A stretch of DNA of 64,000 nt from Actinacidiphila sp. DG2A-62 (GTDB lineage Bacteria; Actinomycetota; Actinomycetes; Streptomycetales; Streptomycetaceae), in contig NZ_JAYMGI010000002.1 in the NCBI RefSeq assembly GCF_035825295.1, positions 186,001 to 250,000 on the forward strand. The letters are read 5' to 3'. Each line of letters starts with the position of its first letter. Within the stretch, counting starts at the first letter, position 1. Shown piece after piece: positions 24,603 through 34,285 of this stretch. Position numbers and translations under genes: made by a program. The notes below the pieces were generated by a model. That model had not been told where the DNA came from, did not search any database, and saw only the letters and a program-made list of their open reading frames with translations.

Positions 24603-26177
24603 ATGCCTCACTTGTCCCCCGCACACCGCCACGAGCGCCGCCGCTGGGGTCGTGACCTGGCCCGGGCCGCCGCGCTCTGCACGGCCCTTGCGGCCGGCGA
24701 CGTCGTGGCCGGCCTGGTGAACCACCGCGCGGACCGCGCCGTGCTGGTCCTCTCCTCGTCCCTCGCGCTGCTCCTCGCGGTGGCCGCCCGCATCGCGCGG
24801 CCGCTGCGCCGCGGCCCCGGGACCGGCGCGGCGAGTGGGCCGGCCGCCGTCCGCGACGCCGCGGAAGGCGCGGCGACGGAGCCCGGCGGCCTCGTCCCCG
24901 CCGACGGCGTCCGGCCCGCCGCCACCTCGCTGTGGCGGATGCGCACCACGGTCGCCGACGTCCCCGGCAGCCTGGGCCGCGTCTGCACCGCGCTGGCGGA
25001 CCTCGGGGTGGACATCGTCACCCTCCAGACGCACCCGCTCGCCCAGGGCGCGGTGGACGAGTTCCTGCTGCGCGCGCCCGCCGGACTGCCGGACGGCGCG
25101 CTCGCGTTCGCCGTCACCGGCGCGGGCGGCGCGGACGTGTGGCTGGAGCGGGCCGACGCCCACGACCTGGTGGACACCCCCACGCGGATGCTCACGCTGG
25201 CCACCCGCACCGCCCTGGACCCGGCCGAACTGCCCCTCGCGCTGCGCGAGTTGCTCGGTCGCTGCGCGATCACCTCGGACCCCCGCCCGGAGCACCGGCG
25301 GGGCGGCGCGGGCGCGGACCCGGGCGTCGGCGCGTGGAAGGACGCCGGACCGCGGCCCGCGTCGTCCGCCGCGGCGGGCGACGCCGCCGACGGCGCACCG
25401 GAGACGGCCGACGCACTCACCGACGTACTGGAGGACACCGTGATGCGCCTGCGCGACCCCTCGGGCGGCACCATCACCGTACGGCGCGACCATCTGCCGT
25501 TCACGCCCACCGAGTTCGCCCGCGCCCGCGCGCTGGTCGAACTCGACGCCCGGCTCGGCGTGCGGACGCCGGAGCGCGAGGACGCGCTCACCCTGCCCGG
25601 CGGCGAGGAGACGTCGGTGCGCCGGGTGGGGCCGCAGGACCGGCCCGCTGCGCTCGCGCTGCACGAGCGCTGCTCCCCCGCGACGCTCGCCCGGCGCTAC
25701 CACGGCCCGGTCGGCGACGCCGACCGCTACCTCGCGCACCTGCTCAGCCCGCGGTTCGGGCACTCGCTCGCCGTCGAGACCGCCTCGGGCCGGCTGGTCG
25801 CGCTCGGCCACCTGCTGTGGGACGGCGACGAGAGCGAGGTCGCGCTGCTGGTCGAGGACGAGTGGCAGGGCCGCGGCGTCGGCGGCGCGCTGCTGCGCAA
25901 GCTGGTCGAGACGGCCGCGCAGACCGGCCGCGACAGCGTCTACGCGGTCACGCGCTCGTCCAACACCGCGATGGTGGCCGCCATGCGCGCGCTCGGTCTG
26001 CCGCTGGACTACCAGGTGGAGGAGGGCACGCTGGTGATCACCGCGGCGCTGCCCGGGGCGGCGCGGGAGGACCGGGAGACGCATCGGCCGCCGCGCGTGG
26101 CGGGCGCCGCCGACGCCGAGGCCGCGGCCCGGCGGGCGGTCGAGGCGCTGCCCTGGATCTGCGGCGGCTCGCGCTGA
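24603..26177 (+). CDS. Membrane-anchored ACT-GNAT fusion protein
   Basis: A 524-residue protein. Two hydrophobic helices (residues about 17-62, containing LVLSSSLALLLAVAARIA) are followed by an Ala/Gly linker. An ACT-type domain covers residues about 107-165 (TTVADVPGSLGRVCTALADL), and another linked helical region follows. A GNAT acetyltransferase domain at about 340-490 carries the acetyl-CoA loop VEDEWQGRGVGGALLRKL. The ACT module normally binds an amino acid, suggesting allosteric control of acetylation. Streptomyces carry homologues of unknown target. ATG 24603 is used; GTG 24588 is also in frame. Confidence 0.8.
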   Translation: MPHLSPAHRHERRRWGRDLARAAALCTALAAGDVVAGLVNHRADRAVLVLSSSLALLLAVAARIARPLRRGPGTGAASGPAAVRDAAEGAATEPGGLVPADGVRPAATSLWRMRTTVADVPGSLGRVCTALADLGVDIVTLQTHPLAQGAVDEFLLRAPAGLPDGALAFAVTGAGGADVWLERADAHDLVDTPTRMLTLATRTALDPAELPLALRELLGRCAITSDPRPEHRRGGAGADPGVGAWKDAGPRPASSAAAGDAADGAPETADALTDVLEDTVMRLRDPSGGTITVRRDHLPFTPTEFARARALVELDARLGVRTPEREDALTLPGGEETSVRRVGPQDRPAALALHERCSPATLARRYHGPVGDADRYLAHLLSPRFGHSLAVETASGRLVALGHLLWDGDESEVALLVEDEWQGRGVGGALLRKLVETAAQTGRDSVYAVTRSSNTAMVAAMRALGLPLDYQVEEGTLVITAALPGAAREDRETHRPPRVAGAADAEAAARRAVEALPWICGGSR

Positions 26178-26286
26178 CCTTCCGGCGGCGGCCCGGGCCT
26201 TCCCGCCGACGGCGCGGCGGCTCCGGCACGTCGGCGGGCCGCCGCCATGCCGGTGCCGGACCGCGCCGAGGACGCCGCGTCCGCCG

Positions 26287-27525
26287 TCACCGGGCCCGCG
26301 GCTCCTCGCCCGCCCGCGCGCTCGCGGCGCGGCGCGCCGCGGGGACGTCCGCCACCGACTCCACCGACTCCACCGACGCCGCCAGCGCCGCGTCGAGGTC
26401 CCGCCACAAATCCTCCTCGTCCTCCAGGCCCACGGACATCCGCAGCAGCCGGTCGCCGACGCCGCCGCGCCGCCGGTCGTCCGCGCCGACGATGCGGTGG
26501 CTGATCGAGGCCGGGTGCTGGATCAGGGTGTCCACGCTGCCGAGGCTGACCGCCGGGGTGATCAGGCGGACCGCGCCGATCACCGCGTGCGGGTCGCCGC
26601 GCACCTCGAAGGCGATCATCGCGCCGCCGATCCGCGGGTAGTGCACGGCCGTGACCCTGGGGTCGCCGGTGAGGCGGGCCGCCAGCGCGGCTGCGGTCGC
26701 GGACGCGGCCCTGACCCGTACCGGCAGCGTGGCCAGGCCCCGCAGCAGCAGGTAGCCCGCGAGCGGGTGCAGCACGCCGCCGGTGGCGAAGCGGACCTGG
26801 CGCAGCGCGCGGGCGAACTCCTCGTCGCAGGCCACCACCCCGCCGAGCACGTCGCCGTGCCCGCCGAGGTACTTGGTGGCGCTGTGCAGCACGATCCGCG
26901 CCCCGCAGGCGGCGGGCCGCTGGAGGACCGGCGTGGCGAAGGTGTTGTCGACCAGCAGCGGCACGTCGCCGCAGGAGTACGCGACGGCGCGCAGGTCCAC
27001 CTCGGCGAGCGTCGGGTTGGCCGGGGTCTCGACGACCACCAGGCCGGTGTCGGCGCGGATCGCGTCGGCGATGCCCGCCGGATCGGTCCAGGTGACGTCG
27101 GTGCCGAGCAGCCCGGCGGTCAGCAGGTGGTCGCTGCACCCGTAGAGCGGGCGCACCGCGACCACGTGCCGCAGTCCCCGCGCCGAGCGGGCCAGCAGGC
27201 AGGCGCTCAGCGCGGCCATGCCGCTGGCGAAGGCGACGGCGGCCTCGGTGCCCTCCAGGCGCGCCAGCGCGTCCTCGAACCGGGCGGTGGTCGGGTTGTC
27301 GAGCCGGCCGTAGACCGGCGGCCCGTCCGGACGCGCGCCGGTGGCGGCGAAGGCGTCCACCCGGGCGGCCTCGGCCCGGCTGTCCGCCGAGGGGTAGGTG
27401 GTGGACAGGTCGAGGGGCACGGCGTGCACGCCGAGCGCGGCGAGGTCCTCGCGGCCCGCGTGCACGGCCTCCGTGGCGAGCGCCCGATCGGGGCGCCCCG
27501 GGGTCACCTCTGGTCGTGTCTGCAT
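26287..27525 (-). CDS. Cys/Met-metabolism PLP enzyme (cystathionine/methionine gamma-lyase type)
   Basis: A 412-residue PLP enzyme. The family start STTYPSADSR, the cofactor region ASGMAALSACLLA and the Schiff-base lysine in SATKYLGGHGDVLGG are present. YGRLDNPTTARFE and LRMSVGLEDEEDLW are typical of the cystathionine gamma-synthase/lyase group. The reaction (gamma-lyase, gamma-synthase or methionine lyase) cannot be separated by eye. The divergent Lrp-family gene 60 bp away suggests induction by a sulfur or branched amino acid. The last 30 residues carry a short VESVES repeat and are disordered. Confidence 0.9.
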   Translation of the reverse strand: MQTRPEVTPGRPDRALATEAVHAGREDLAALGVHAVPLDLSTTYPSADSRAEAARVDAFAATGARPDGPPVYGRLDNPTTARFEDALARLEGTEAAVAFASGMAALSACLLARSARGLRHVVAVRPLYGCSDHLLTAGLLGTDVTWTDPAGIADAIRADTGLVVVETPANPTLAEVDLRAVAYSCGDVPLLVDNTFATPVLQRPAACGARIVLHSATKYLGGHGDVLGGVVACDEEFARALRQVRFATGGVLHPLAGYLLLRGLATLPVRVRAASATAAALAARLTGDPRVTAVHYPRIGGAMIAFEVRGDPHAVIGAVRLITPAVSLGSVDTLIQHPASISHRIVGADDRRRGGVGDRLLRMSVGLEDEEDLWRDLDAALAASVESVESVADVPAARRAASARAGEEPRAR

Positions 27526-27585
27526 GCCCGCCAGACTGAACGTGCGACGGGATCGGCGGGCGAAAGCCCGTGCTACGTTCGGCCG

Positions 27586-28089
27586 ATGACCGATTCCGTC
27601 CTTCTCGATCCGGTGGATCTGGAGATCCTCCGGCTGCTGCAGAACGATGCACGGACCACCTACCGCGACCTCGCCGCGGCCGTCGGCGTGGCGCCGTCGA
27701 CGTGTCTGGACCGGGTCGCCCGGCTGCGCCGCAGCGGTGTGATCCTCGGCCACGAGCTGCGGCTGGACCCGGCCAGGCTCGGCCGCGGCCTGCAGGCGCT
27801 GCTGCTGGTGCAGGTCCGGCCGCACCGCAGGGAGCTGATCGACCCGTTCGTGGAGCGGGTCAGGGCCCTGCCGGAGTCGCGCGCGCTGTTCCACCTCACC
27901 GGCCCCGACGACTATCTGGTGCACGTCGCGGTCACCGGCACCGCGGACCTCCAGCGGCTGGTGCTGGACGAGTTCACCTCGCGCCGTGAGGTGGCGCGGG
28001 TGGAGACCCGGCTGATCTTCCAGCAGTGGGAATGCGGCCCGCTGCTGCCGCCGCGGCCCCCCGCGGGAGCGGTTACGCGCGACGCGTAA
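27586..28089 (+). CDS. Lrp/AsnC-family regulator
   Basis: A 167-residue protein: an N-terminal HTH (LDPVDLEILRLLQNDART, TYRDLAAAVGVAPSTCLDRV) and the C-terminal RAM/ACT-like ligand domain (LLVQVRPHRRELIDPFVE, GPDDYLVHVAVTGT). Such proteins form octamers and control adjacent amino-acid genes in response to an amino acid. Divergence from the PLP sulfur enzyme makes that gene the likely target. ATG 27586 gives the standard family N terminus. Confidence 0.93.
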   Translation: MTDSVLLDPVDLEILRLLQNDARTTYRDLAAAVGVAPSTCLDRVARLRRSGVILGHELRLDPARLGRGLQALLLVQVRPHRRELIDPFVERVRALPESRALFHLTGPDDYLVHVAVTGTADLQRLVLDEFTSRREVARVETRLIFQQWECGPLLPPRPPAGAVTRDA

Positions 28090-28146
28090 GGCGCCGCCGC
28101 ACTTATGGTGGTGACGCGGGGGCCCTGTCCGTATCAGGATGGCCGC

Positions 28147-29835
28147 ATGTCCACTACCTCCGGCAGCGCGCTGCCCCGCCAGGTCGCCGACGCCTACGTC
28201 GACGACCTCGTCGCCCTCGACCCCATTCTCGGCACCTACCTCGGCGTGCCGGAGTCCTCCCGGCTGCTGCCGGACTTCTCTCCGGCCGGCGCCGACGCCC
28301 GCGCCGAGCTGGCCAGGGCCACGCTCGGCCTGCTGGCCGAGGCGCAGGCGCGGCCGGGCGGCGACAGCGACGCCGAGCGGCGCTGCGCCCGGCTGCTGCG
28401 CGAGCGGCTGACCGCCGAGCTGGCGGTGCACGACGCGGGCGAACACCTGCGCGCGGTGAGCAACATCGCCGACCCGTCGCACGCGATCCGCGAGGCGTTC
28501 ACCCTGATGCCGGCGCAGTCCGCCGACGACTACGCCGACCTGGCCGCCCGGCTGCGCGCGGTCCCGGCCGCGCTGGACGGCTACCGCGCGTCGCTGGCCG
28601 AGGGCCTGGCCCGGGACCTGCCGGCCGGTCCCAAGCAGGTGGAGACCGTCGTCGGCCAGCTCACCGAGTGGACCGGCGGCGGGGGCGGCGCGAGCTGGTT
28701 CGCCGGGCTCGTCGCCGACGGCCCGCGGGAGCTGCGCGAGGAGCTGGACGCCGCCGCGGCGCAGGCCACCGCCGCGTACGCGGGCCTGCGCGACTGGCTG
28801 CGCGACACCTACGCGCCCCGGGTGGCCGGCGCCGCCGACACGGTGGGCCGCGAGCGGTACGCGCTGTGGGCGAGCTACTGGAACGGCGCCGACCTGGACC
28901 TGGACGAGGCCTACGCGTACGGCTGGTCGGAGTTCCACCGGCTGAGCGGGGAGATGGCGGCCGAGGCCGGCAAGATCCTTCCCGACGCCACGCCGTGGGA
29001 GGTGCTGCGGCACCTGGTCGACCACGGGCAGGCCGTCGAGGGGGTGGACGAGGTCAGGGACTGGCTGCAGGCCCTGATGGACGAGGCCGTGGAGGCGCTC
29101 GACGGCACGCACTTCGAACTCGCCGAGCGGGTCAAGCGGGTGGAGTCGAGGATCGCGCCGCCCGGAGGGGCCGCCGCGCCGTACTACACCGCGCCCTCGG
29201 AGGACTTCAGCCGCCCGGGCCGCACCTGGCTGCCGACGATGGGGCGCACCCGCTTCCCGATCTACGACCTGGTGTCCACGTGGTACCACGAGGGCGTGCC
29301 CGGCCATCACCTCCAGCTGGCGCAGTGGGCGCACGTCGCGGAGAACCTGTCCCGCTACCAGGCGACGGCGGGCATGGTCAGCGCCAACGCCGAGGGCTGG
29401 GCGCTGTACGCCGAGCGCCTGATGGACGAGCTGGGCTTCCTCACCGACCCCGAGCGGCGGCTGGGCTATCTCGACGCGCAGATGATGCGCGCGAACCGGG
29501 TGATCGTCGACATCGGCATGCACCTGGAGCTGGAGATCCCGGCGGACTCGCCGTTCCACCCCGGTGAGCGCTGGACGCCGGAGCTGGCGCGGGAGTTCTT
29601 CGGCGCGTACAGCGGCCGGCCGGCGGACTTCGTGGACAGCGAGCTGATCCGCTACCTCGGCATGCCCGGCCAGGCGATCGGCTACAAGCTGGGCGAGCGG
29701 GCCTGGCTGACCGGCCGGGCCGCGGCCCGCGCCGCGCACGGCGACGCCTTCGACCTCAAGGCGTGGCACATGGCCGCGCTGTCCCTGGGCTCGCTCGGCC
29801 TGGACGACCTGGTGGCAGAGATCTCGGCGCTGTGA
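28147..29835 (+). CDS. DUF885-family putative metallohydrolase
   Basis: A 562-residue protein of DUF885, widespread in Streptomyces and described as peptidase-like. A zinc-binding HExxxxxHH variant is visible as WYHEGVPGHHLQ near residues 379-390, with the downstream acidic helix NAEGWALYAERLMDELGFL expected to supply the third ligand. No signal peptide, so cytoplasmic. ATG 28147 is used; the in-frame GTG 28105 adds 14 weak residues. A 15-bp-stem terminator follows. Confidence 0.88.
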   Translation: MSTTSGSALPRQVADAYVDDLVALDPILGTYLGVPESSRLLPDFSPAGADARAELARATLGLLAEAQARPGGDSDAERRCARLLRERLTAELAVHDAGEHLRAVSNIADPSHAIREAFTLMPAQSADDYADLAARLRAVPAALDGYRASLAEGLARDLPAGPKQVETVVGQLTEWTGGGGGASWFAGLVADGPRELREELDAAAAQATAAYAGLRDWLRDTYAPRVAGAADTVGRERYALWASYWNGADLDLDEAYAYGWSEFHRLSGEMAAEAGKILPDATPWEVLRHLVDHGQAVEGVDEVRDWLQALMDEAVEALDGTHFELAERVKRVESRIAPPGGAAAPYYTAPSEDFSRPGRTWLPTMGRTRFPIYDLVSTWYHEGVPGHHLQLAQWAHVAENLSRYQATAGMVSANAEGWALYAERLMDELGFLTDPERRLGYLDAQMMRANRVIVDIGMHLELEIPADSPFHPGERWTPELAREFFGAYSGRPADFVDSELIRYLGMPGQAIGYKLGERAWLTGRAAARAAHGDAFDLKAWHMAALSLGSLGLDDLVAEISAL

Positions 29836-29845
29836 CCGCCGGACG

Positions 29846-29895
29846 CCGCCGGTTCCCCCGGCGCGGCGGTACGCCGCCCCCGGGGGAACCGGCGG
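29846..29895 (+). terminator. Long-stem hairpin after the DUF885 gene
   Basis: CCGCCGGTTCCCCCG at 29846-29860 pairs perfectly with 29881-29895; the 20-nt loop is itself GC-rich. It starts 10 bp after the stop codon, which is ideal for a terminator. Confidence 0.75.
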
Positions 29896-29971
29896 TGCGT
29901 CCTTGCCGTTACCCTGCTGGTCCCGGGCTCGCGCCGGGCGCACTCCTGCGACGACAAGGCGGTACCCACCG

Positions 29972-30496
29972 ATGACCCTGCACGCTTCCCACGACCGTGG
30001 ACGGCTGGTGCTGACGCAGGGCCGGCTGGTCCTGCGCGAGCAGCTGCCGGAGGACGCCGCCCTGCTGTCCGACGGCAAGCCGGCGGCGCTGGCGTGGGTC
30101 GACGGCGTGCCCGGCGAGGGGACGGTGGGCGCGGCGATGATGACCGTCGCCGCGTCCAAGGCGGGGGTCTACCAGCCGGGCTGGGGACTGTTCGCGATCA
30201 TCCGGGCCGAGGACGGCGTGGCGCTCGGCGGCGTGGGCTTCCACGGGCCGCCGGACCGCGGGGCGGTCGAGATCGGCTACGACCTGTCGGAGTCGGCCAG
30301 GGGCGCGGGCTGGGCGACCGACGCGGCGCGGGCGCTGTGCCAGTGGGCGCTGGCCCAGCCGCAGGTCATGGTGGTCCTCGCGACGACCGAGCCGGCCAAC
30401 CGCCCGTCGCAGGCGGTGCTGGAGCGGGTGGGCTTCGAGCGCGTCGCCGACCGCGGCGAGCTGTGGGCGTACGAGCTGGTGACGATGCCCGAGTAG
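29972..30496 (+). CDS. GNAT acetyltransferase (RimJ/RimL-like)
   Basis: A 174-residue GNAT protein. The GRLVLREQLPEDAALL N terminus, the beta-strand VALGGVGFHGPPDRGAVEIG, the acetyl-CoA-binding ESARGAGWATDAARAL and the C-terminal NRPSQAVLERVGFERV are the usual order for RimJ/RimL-type N-acetyltransferases. Substrate unknown. No operon partner; convergent with sbcC. Confidence 0.88.
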   Translation: MTLHASHDRGRLVLTQGRLVLREQLPEDAALLSDGKPAALAWVDGVPGEGTVGAAMMTVAASKAGVYQPGWGLFAIIRAEDGVALGGVGFHGPPDRGAVEIGYDLSESARGAGWATDAARALCQWALAQPQVMVVLATTEPANRPSQAVLERVGFERVADRGELWAYELVTMPE

Positions 30497-30567
30497 GGCG
30501 GCGCCGGGAGCGCGCGTTCCGGGGGTGCGCGCGATGGCGCGCGACGGGCGGCGCCCGGTCCCCGCCC

Positions 30568-33500
30568 TCAGCTCCTGGCGGCCCCGGTGCGCAGCCGGAC
30601 CGTCGAGCCCTCGCGGCCCTTGGAGACGCGCAGTTGGACCGGGATGCGGTGCCGCAGGTCGGCGACGTGGCTGACGATGCCGACGGCCCGGTCGCGTTCC
30701 CGCAGCCCGTCGAGGACGTCGAGCACCTCGTCCAGGGTCTGGTCGTCCAGGCTGCCGAAGCCCTCGTCGATGAAGAGGGTGTCCAGGCGTGCGCCGCCGG
30801 CCGCCGCGCCGCCGTCGCCGGCCCCGCCGGCGCCCGGGGCGGCGCCGCCGGTCACCACGTCGGCCAGGCCGAGGGCGAGGGACAGGGAGGCGAAGAAGGT
30901 CTCGCCGCCGGAGAGCGTGGAGGTGTCGCGCTCGGTGCCGGTCCACGCGTCGACCACCTTCAGGCCGAGGCCGGAGCGGGCTCCCCGGCCGCCGCGGGCG
31001 TCGGAGTGGACGAGGGTGTAGCGGCCGGCCGACATCCGCTGCAGCCGCGCCCCGGCCGCGGCGGCGACCTCCTCCAGCCGTGCGGCCAGCACGTACGTCT
31101 CCAGTTCCATCCGGTAGCGGTTCTCCGCCGAGGTGCCGGCGGCCAGGTCGGACAGCCGCCGGAGGCGGGTGAACTCCTCGCGGGCGGGCCCGAGTTCGCG
31201 TAGCCGCGCGGCGGCCTGGGCGCCGAGCTCGTCGAGTTCGCGGCAGCGCGTCGCGGCGGCGGACTCCGCGGCGGAGGCGGCGCGCAGCAGGCGGCCCGCC
31301 TCGTCCAGGCGGGACTGCGCGAGGTCCGGCCGGGCCGGCGGCAGGTCGGCCGCCGCGGCGGGCTCCGGTGCGGCGAGGTCCGCCTCAAGCGCGGCCTCCT
31401 CCCTCGCCCACGCCTCCACCCGCCGTTGCGACTGCGCCGCCTGTTCGGCGGGAAGCAGCGCCGCCGCCGCGTCCGCGGGCGACGCGAAGCCGGCCCGGGA
31501 GGCCGCGTCGGCGAGCGCCGCCTCGGCCTCGGCCGCCCGCCGCGCGCAGCCGGCCCGCTCGCGCAGCGCGTCGACGGCCCGGTCGAGCGCGTCGATACGG
31601 GTGGCGAGGTGGGCGCGGTGGGCCGCGACGTCGGTGTGGCCGTCCAGCGAGCGGGCGAGTTCCGCGGTCGACGCGGCGTGCTGGTCGTCCAGTTCCTCGC
31701 GCCGGGAGGTCCGGGCGGCGGCCCGGCTGAGCGCGGCCTGCTGCTGGGCGCCGCGCCGGTCGCGTTCCTGTTCCGCCGCGGCGAGGGCGGCCCGGGCGGC
31801 CGCCACGTCCTCCGCGGCGCGGGCGACACGACGGTGTTCCCGCTCCAACCGGTCCTGCTCCGCCGCGAGTTCCGGGTACGCCGACGGGCCCGCGGCGGCG
31901 GTGGCCGCCTCCAGGGCGGCGCGCAGTCCGGCGGCCTCGCCGTGCGCCTGCTCGTAACGGTCCTGCTCGCGCCGGTAGTCGGCGTAGGCCGCCTCCTCGT
32001 CGGCGCGTCCGACCCGGCGGGCCGCAGGCCGGGCGGGGTCGGGGTGGTCCAGGGCGCCGCACACCCGGCACGGTTCGCCGTCGGCCAGCTGTTCGGCCAA
32101 CTCCGCGGCGATACCGCTGATCCGGGCCTCCCGCAGGTCCTGCCACCTCTCGCGGGCGGTCGCGGCGCGGTCCCGCGCGTCGCGTGCCGCGTCCTGGGCG
32201 CGGGACACGCGGCCGGTGAGGCGGTCGCGTTCGGCCGCGGCCTCGGCGGCGCGGCGGGCGGCCTCGATCCTGGCCGGATAGCCGGCGGCGCGGGCGGCGG
32301 CCTCCATCCCGGCGTCGACCCGCTCGCGCAGCGCCTTCCGCGTGCCGGGCCAGGCGTCCAGCCATGCCTCGGCCTCGCGCACGGCCTCCTCGTCGGCGCG
32401 TTCCTCCCGCAGCAGCGCGGCCCGCCGTGCCTCGATGTCGGCGATCCGTCGCTCGGCCTCCGCCGCGCCGGCGAGCGCCCCGAGCCGCTCGCGCAACGCG
32501 CCTGCCCGCCGGGCGAGTTCCGCCGCGTCGGCGGTCTCCGGTGCGCCGTCTGCGGACCGGCCGCCGCCGTCCGCCGCGGCGCCGCGCTCCGGGCGGGGCC
32601 CGGGGACGGCGCCTTCGGCCGGCTGGGCGCCGGCCACGGGCGGGGGCAGGTGACCGGCGCCGGCGCTCCGGGCGTCACGGGCGCTCACGGTGCTACGGGG
32701 GCCCTCGGCGTCGCGGGCGTCCCCGGCGCCCACGGCGCTACGCGGGCTCTCAGCGTCGCGGGCGTCCCCGGCGCTCCGGACTGCGGCGACCCCGGCGCCG
32801 AGGCCGGCCGGGGCGTCCTGCGCCGCTCGTGCGCCCGGCAGGCCCTTCGGAGCAGCCGGCAGGTCCGGGCGGGTGTCGGCCGGGCGGGCATCGGAGGAGC
32901 GGGCGTCGGAGGAGCTGGTGTCGCCCGGCCACGTACCGGCCGTGGGCAGTTCCCCTTCTGCGGGCGCCCCCGCCGCCGCGCGCGCTGCCGTCGCCGCGGC
33001 TCCGGGCGGTTCCGGGGCGCCGGCCGCCGCCCGCGGTGGGGCGCTTCCCACGTCCCCGCCCGCGGCGGCGGCCGGAGCCGCACTCGCGACGGCGGGAGCG
33101 GGACGGTCGGTGGGTGCAGAGCGGTCGGCCGGCGTCAGGGCGGCCAGTGCGCGCGTCGCCGCCGACTCGGCCGCGGCCGACTGGGCGACGGCCCTGTCGC
33201 GCGCGGCGAGGGCCGGCGCGACGGTGGCGGCCCGGCGTGCGAGGTCGAGGGCGGCGCGGGTCGCCGCACGGGCCGGGGCCACCTCGGCGAGCGCCGCGGC
33301 CCGCGCGAGGGCGTCGTGGCGGCGCCGCTGGAGCGCGTCCAGGTCGCGGGCCTCGCTGAGCGCCGACACGGCGGCGGCATGGGCCGCTTCCGCCCGGGTG
33401 ACGGCGGCTGCGGCGATCGCGTGGCGTTCGCGCGCCTCGCAGCGCAGCACCGCGGCCCACGCCGGCAGCGCGCCCGCGGGATCGGCCGCGTCCGAGGCGC

Positions 33501-34227
33501 CGGCGTTCGCTGCCGCGTCGACCCCGGCGGCCTCGAACGCGTCGGCCGCGGCGGACGCGTCGGGGCCGGCCGCCTGCCGCATCCTTGCTCGCAGCGCGCG
33601 CAACTCCTCGTCGCCCGCGGCGAGTTCCTGCGCGGCCTCCGCCTTGCGGTCGCGCAGCCAGTGCTCGACCGCCTGGAAGCGCCGGGTGTCGAAGAGCCGG
33701 CCGAGCAGCGCCGCGCGCGAGGCCGCGCCGGCCCGCAGGAAGTTCGCGAACTCGCCCTGCGGCAGCAGGACCACCTGGCAGAACTGCTCGCAGCTCATGC
33801 CGAGGAGTTGTGCGATCTCCTCGCCGATCTCCTGGTGCGACCTGGACAGCCCGCGCCACCGGCCGTCGACGCGCTCGCGCAGCAGCGTGACCGCCTTGTC
33901 CATCGTGGTGCCGCTGCCGCGCTTCTTCGCGCGCGGCTGCTCGGGACGCCGGGTGATCTCCAGCCGCCGCCCGCCGAGGGTGAGTTCGAGGACGACCTCG
34001 GTGGGATCGCCGGGCGCGGCGTGGTCGCTGCGCAGCCGGGTCGCGGGCCGGGCGCCGGGCACCTGGCCGTAGAGCGCGAAGCACACGCCGTCGAGCACCG
34101 AGGTCTTGCCCGCGCCGGTCGGTCCGTGCAGCAGGAAGAGCCCCGCGGCGGACAGTTCGTCGAAGTCGACGCTCTGCCGGGTCGCGAAGGGGCCGAACGC
34201 CGCGAGTTCGAGCCGGTGCAGCCGCAT
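30568..34227 (-). CDS. sbcC: SbcC, ATPase subunit of the SbcCD nuclease
   Basis: A 1219-residue SMC-like protein. The N-terminal half-ATPase has Walker A GPTGAGKTSVLDG (about 35-47); long coiled coils flank a zinc hook with CRVCGALDHPDPA (near residue 715). The C-terminal half-ATPase has the signature LSGGETFFASLSLALGLADV and Walker B DTLFIDEGFGSLD. With SbcD it opens hairpins and processes double-strand breaks. About 200 residues inside the first coiled coil (roughly 32520-33140) are Pro/Ala/Arg/Asp-rich with imperfect repeats (SAGDARDAESPRS, GAGDARDAEGPRS), making the protein longer than usual. It lies 58 bp downstream of sbcD. Confidence 0.95.
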   Translation of the reverse strand: MRLHRLELAAFGPFATRQSVDFDELSAAGLFLLHGPTGAGKTSVLDGVCFALYGQVPGARPATRLRSDHAAPGDPTEVVLELTLGGRRLEITRRPEQPRAKKRGSGTTMDKAVTLLRERVDGRWRGLSRSHQEIGEEIAQLLGMSCEQFCQVVLLPQGEFANFLRAGAASRAALLGRLFDTRRFQAVEHWLRDRKAEAAQELAAGDEELRALRARMRQAAGPDASAAADAFEAAGVDAAANAGASDAADPAGALPAWAAVLRCEARERHAIAAAAVTRAEAAHAAAVSALSEARDLDALQRRRHDALARAAALAEVAPARAATRAALDLARRAATVAPALAARDRAVAQSAAAESAATRALAALTPADRSAPTDRPAPAVASAAPAAAAGGDVGSAPPRAAAGAPEPPGAAATAARAAAGAPAEGELPTAGTWPGDTSSSDARSSDARPADTRPDLPAAPKGLPGARAAQDAPAGLGAGVAAVRSAGDARDAESPRSAVGAGDARDAEGPRSTVSARDARSAGAGHLPPPVAGAQPAEGAVPGPRPERGAAADGGGRSADGAPETADAAELARRAGALRERLGALAGAAEAERRIADIEARRAALLREERADEEAVREAEAWLDAWPGTRKALRERVDAGMEAAARAAGYPARIEAARRAAEAAAERDRLTGRVSRAQDAARDARDRAATARERWQDLREARISGIAAELAEQLADGEPCRVCGALDHPDPARPAARRVGRADEEAAYADYRREQDRYEQAHGEAAGLRAALEAATAAAGPSAYPELAAEQDRLEREHRRVARAAEDVAAARAALAAAEQERDRRGAQQQAALSRAAARTSRREELDDQHAASTAELARSLDGHTDVAAHRAHLATRIDALDRAVDALRERAGCARRAAEAEAALADAASRAGFASPADAAAALLPAEQAAQSQRRVEAWAREEAALEADLAAPEPAAAADLPPARPDLAQSRLDEAGRLLRAASAAESAAATRCRELDELGAQAAARLRELGPAREEFTRLRRLSDLAAGTSAENRYRMELETYVLAARLEEVAAAAGARLQRMSAGRYTLVHSDARGGRGARSGLGLKVVDAWTGTERDTSTLSGGETFFASLSLALGLADVVTGGAAPGAGGAGDGGAAAGGARLDTLFIDEGFGSLDDQTLDEVLDVLDGLRERDRAVGIVSHVADLRHRIPVQLRVSKGREGSTVRLRTGAARS

Positions 34228-34285
34228 CAGCGGGCCTCCGTCCGCCAGGGCCCGGCCACGGCTGGGGCGTGCGCGCGGGGCCGGG

